Source: an uncultured bacterium (GTDB lineage: Bacteria > Cyanobacteriota > Vampirovibrionia > Gastranaerophilales > Gastranaerophilaceae). From it: DNA of 5,375 nt. Numbering within the stretch: the first letter of the stretch is position 1; each line of letters opens with the position of its first letter. The position numbers were made by a program, and so were the translations under genes. Below are positions 4,648 through 5,375 of this stretch, piece by piece. The stretch covers positions 1 to 5,375 of the forward strand of contig CAMHDG010000129.1 in NCBI GenBank assembly GCA_946183815.1, written 5' to 3'. The notes under the pieces were generated by a model that saw only the letters and a program-made list of their open reading frames with translations, was not told the origin of the DNA and did no database searches.

Positions 4648-5375
4648 AAAATCTTCGTCAATAAGATTACTTTTTCCATTATAATCATATTTGAAGTAGC
4701 AATTGTAAACATATAAGGTTGAAGTTCTATACCATGAAGCTGATTTTTTCGGATATTTTCCCTTTGTGTTTCGTCTTTAGCTTTCTTCAACATATTGTGC
4801 ATAGCAGCAATTAGGAAACCTGCTGTTCCGCAACAAGGGTCAAATACTATATCGTCTGGTTTAAGGTCAACCAAATCACAGAATAATTGAGTAATATGTT
4901 TTGGTGTAAGTATAATACCCAAACTTTGACCGTCACCGCCTGAATAACTCATAAATTCGCCATAGAATCTTCCTAAGTAATCTTCAGCAGTTTTAGTATA
5001 TTTAATAGTCTTGTAAATATTATCATATATTTGTTCAGCATAATATTTAAGAGGTGTTTTCCCTAATGTAGGATTTACTTCATTGAGGATTCTTGTATCT
5101 TTTATTACCGCAAATTGAGTTAATAATTTGTCTTTCTTTACAGTAGGTGATACTTTTGAACGCTGTAAATTCTTATCAATAGCAGAATAAATCTTGTTTC
5201 CGTCAGTATTGACCTCATCACCATTCAGTTGTTCAAGGTTAAAAGAGCCTTTATCAATTTCTCTTAGAGCAAGTAAAATACCTGATACAACAAGCGGTTT
5301 TTGTGTATCTTGTAAATTGCCGTAATTTCTCAGGTCTTCATGCAGGTTCTTTGCAAACTTAAGAATTTCTGTAGT
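4644..5375 (-). CDS. HsdM N-terminal and central fragment (partial, SAM-binding motif)
   Basis: 244 codons are visible with no stop from the window edge, so the coding region reaches well beyond the internal ATG at 4952. From 5375 it reads TTEILKFAKNLHEDLRNYGN and continues with KPLVVSGILLALREI (about residues 29-43), TPLKYYAEQIYDNIY, then DYLGRFYGEFMSYSGGDGQSLG and LTPKHIT, the usual approach to the catalytic domain. The SAM-binding motif I is FDPCCGTAGFL; the common family form is DPCCGTGGFL, so one Gly is Ala here. QLHGIELQPYMFTIATSNM follows and agrees with the family. After the frameshift it runs on as MEKVILLTKIF before TGA. The fragment lacks the NPPY catalytic motif, so it should be inactive alone. 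Confidence 0.85.
   Translation of the reverse strand, partial: TTEILKFAKNLHEDLRNYGNLQDTQKPLVVSGILLALREIDKGSFNLEQLNGDEVNTDGNKIYSAIDKNLQRSKVSPTVKKDKLLTQFAVIKDTRILNEVNPTLGKTPLKYYAEQIYDNIYKTIKYTKTAEDYLGRFYGEFMSYSGGDGQSLGIILTPKHITQLFCDLVDLKPDDIVFDPCCGTAGFLIAAMHNMLKKAKDETQRENIRKNQLHGIELQPYMFTIATSNMIIMEKVILLTKIF

Larger units (their letters stand above)
3994..5375 (-). pseudogene. hsdM: Type I N-6 adenine DNA methyltransferase (HsdM), frameshifted and cut by the window edge
   Basis: Two overlapping minus-strand frames together make one HsdM. The first is open from the window edge (5375) to a TGA at 4646-4644. The second continues the protein to 3994. Translating across about 4680, the first frame gives ATSNMII and the second picks up as GKSNLIDEDFLRC. 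This family normally reads NMILRGDGKSNL here, so about 2-3 residues are missing and the frame shifts. A 7-bp loss, for example CGTGGAG between ATA and ATGGA, would account for both exactly; a 1-bp loss would also fit the frame but not the missing residues. HsdM would methylate adenine at the site chosen by HsdS. As written no full-length product is made. The 5' end lies outside the window. An assembly error is possible but less usual for a 7-bp gap. Confidence 0.85.

Noticed and set aside
4671..4690. Phase-variable simple repeat switching hsdM
   Set aside because: Only five A residues and no tandem units are present at the junction, too short for typical slippage switching.

Overview
The window looks like chromosomal DNA from a low-GC, anaerobic member of the Bacillota (Clostridia-like). 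The reasons are the AT-rich composition, a radical-SAM maturase for [FeFe] hydrogenase, a tRNA gene with an encoded CCA end, and short intrinsic terminators. Genus cannot be told from the sequence. All protein genes lie on the minus strand; the only clearly plus-strand gene is a tRNA.

Region 1 (about 1-2240): a two-gene minus-strand unit. A GAF-like plus GGDEF protein (1058-2086) is followed by hydE (49-1074), overlapping by 17 nt. The hydE start should be a TTG at 1074 with its own Shine-Dalgarno, not a start further upstream. The GGDEF protein has a Gly-to-Ser change in its signature (GSEEF) but keeps an RxxD inhibitory-site motif. Related G/C-clamped, AT-cored sequence elements lie at both ends of this unit.

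Region 2 (about 2241-2944): a non-coding stretch centred on an intact tRNA-Gly(UCC) at 2466-2541. A good sigma-70 promoter lies upstream (2328-2356). Between promoter and tRNA are an 18-nt copy of the tRNA 5' end and a segment complementary to the tRNA D-arm, able to form a 15-bp duplex with it. Two intrinsic terminators follow. Between and after them lie an internally deleted tRNA-like remnant, a 19-nt direct repeat and, further on, several AGTTTG repeats. This looks like a decayed tRNA repeat region.

Region 3 (2945-5375): part of a Type I restriction-modification locus on the minus strand, hsdM then hsdS, joined by a TAATG overlap. The S subunit is intact, with two target-recognition halves. 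The M subunit is cut off by the window edge and broken by a frameshift at about 4680. The frameshift is best explained by a 7-bp deletion that removes a conserved R-G-D stretch and separates the SAM-binding motif from the NPPY catalytic motif. As written, the locus should not make a normal full-length methyltransferase. No hsdR, integrase or transposase is visible. I see no wholly new system; the tRNA leader, the variant GGDEF beside hydE and the broken hsdM are the items most worth a second look.
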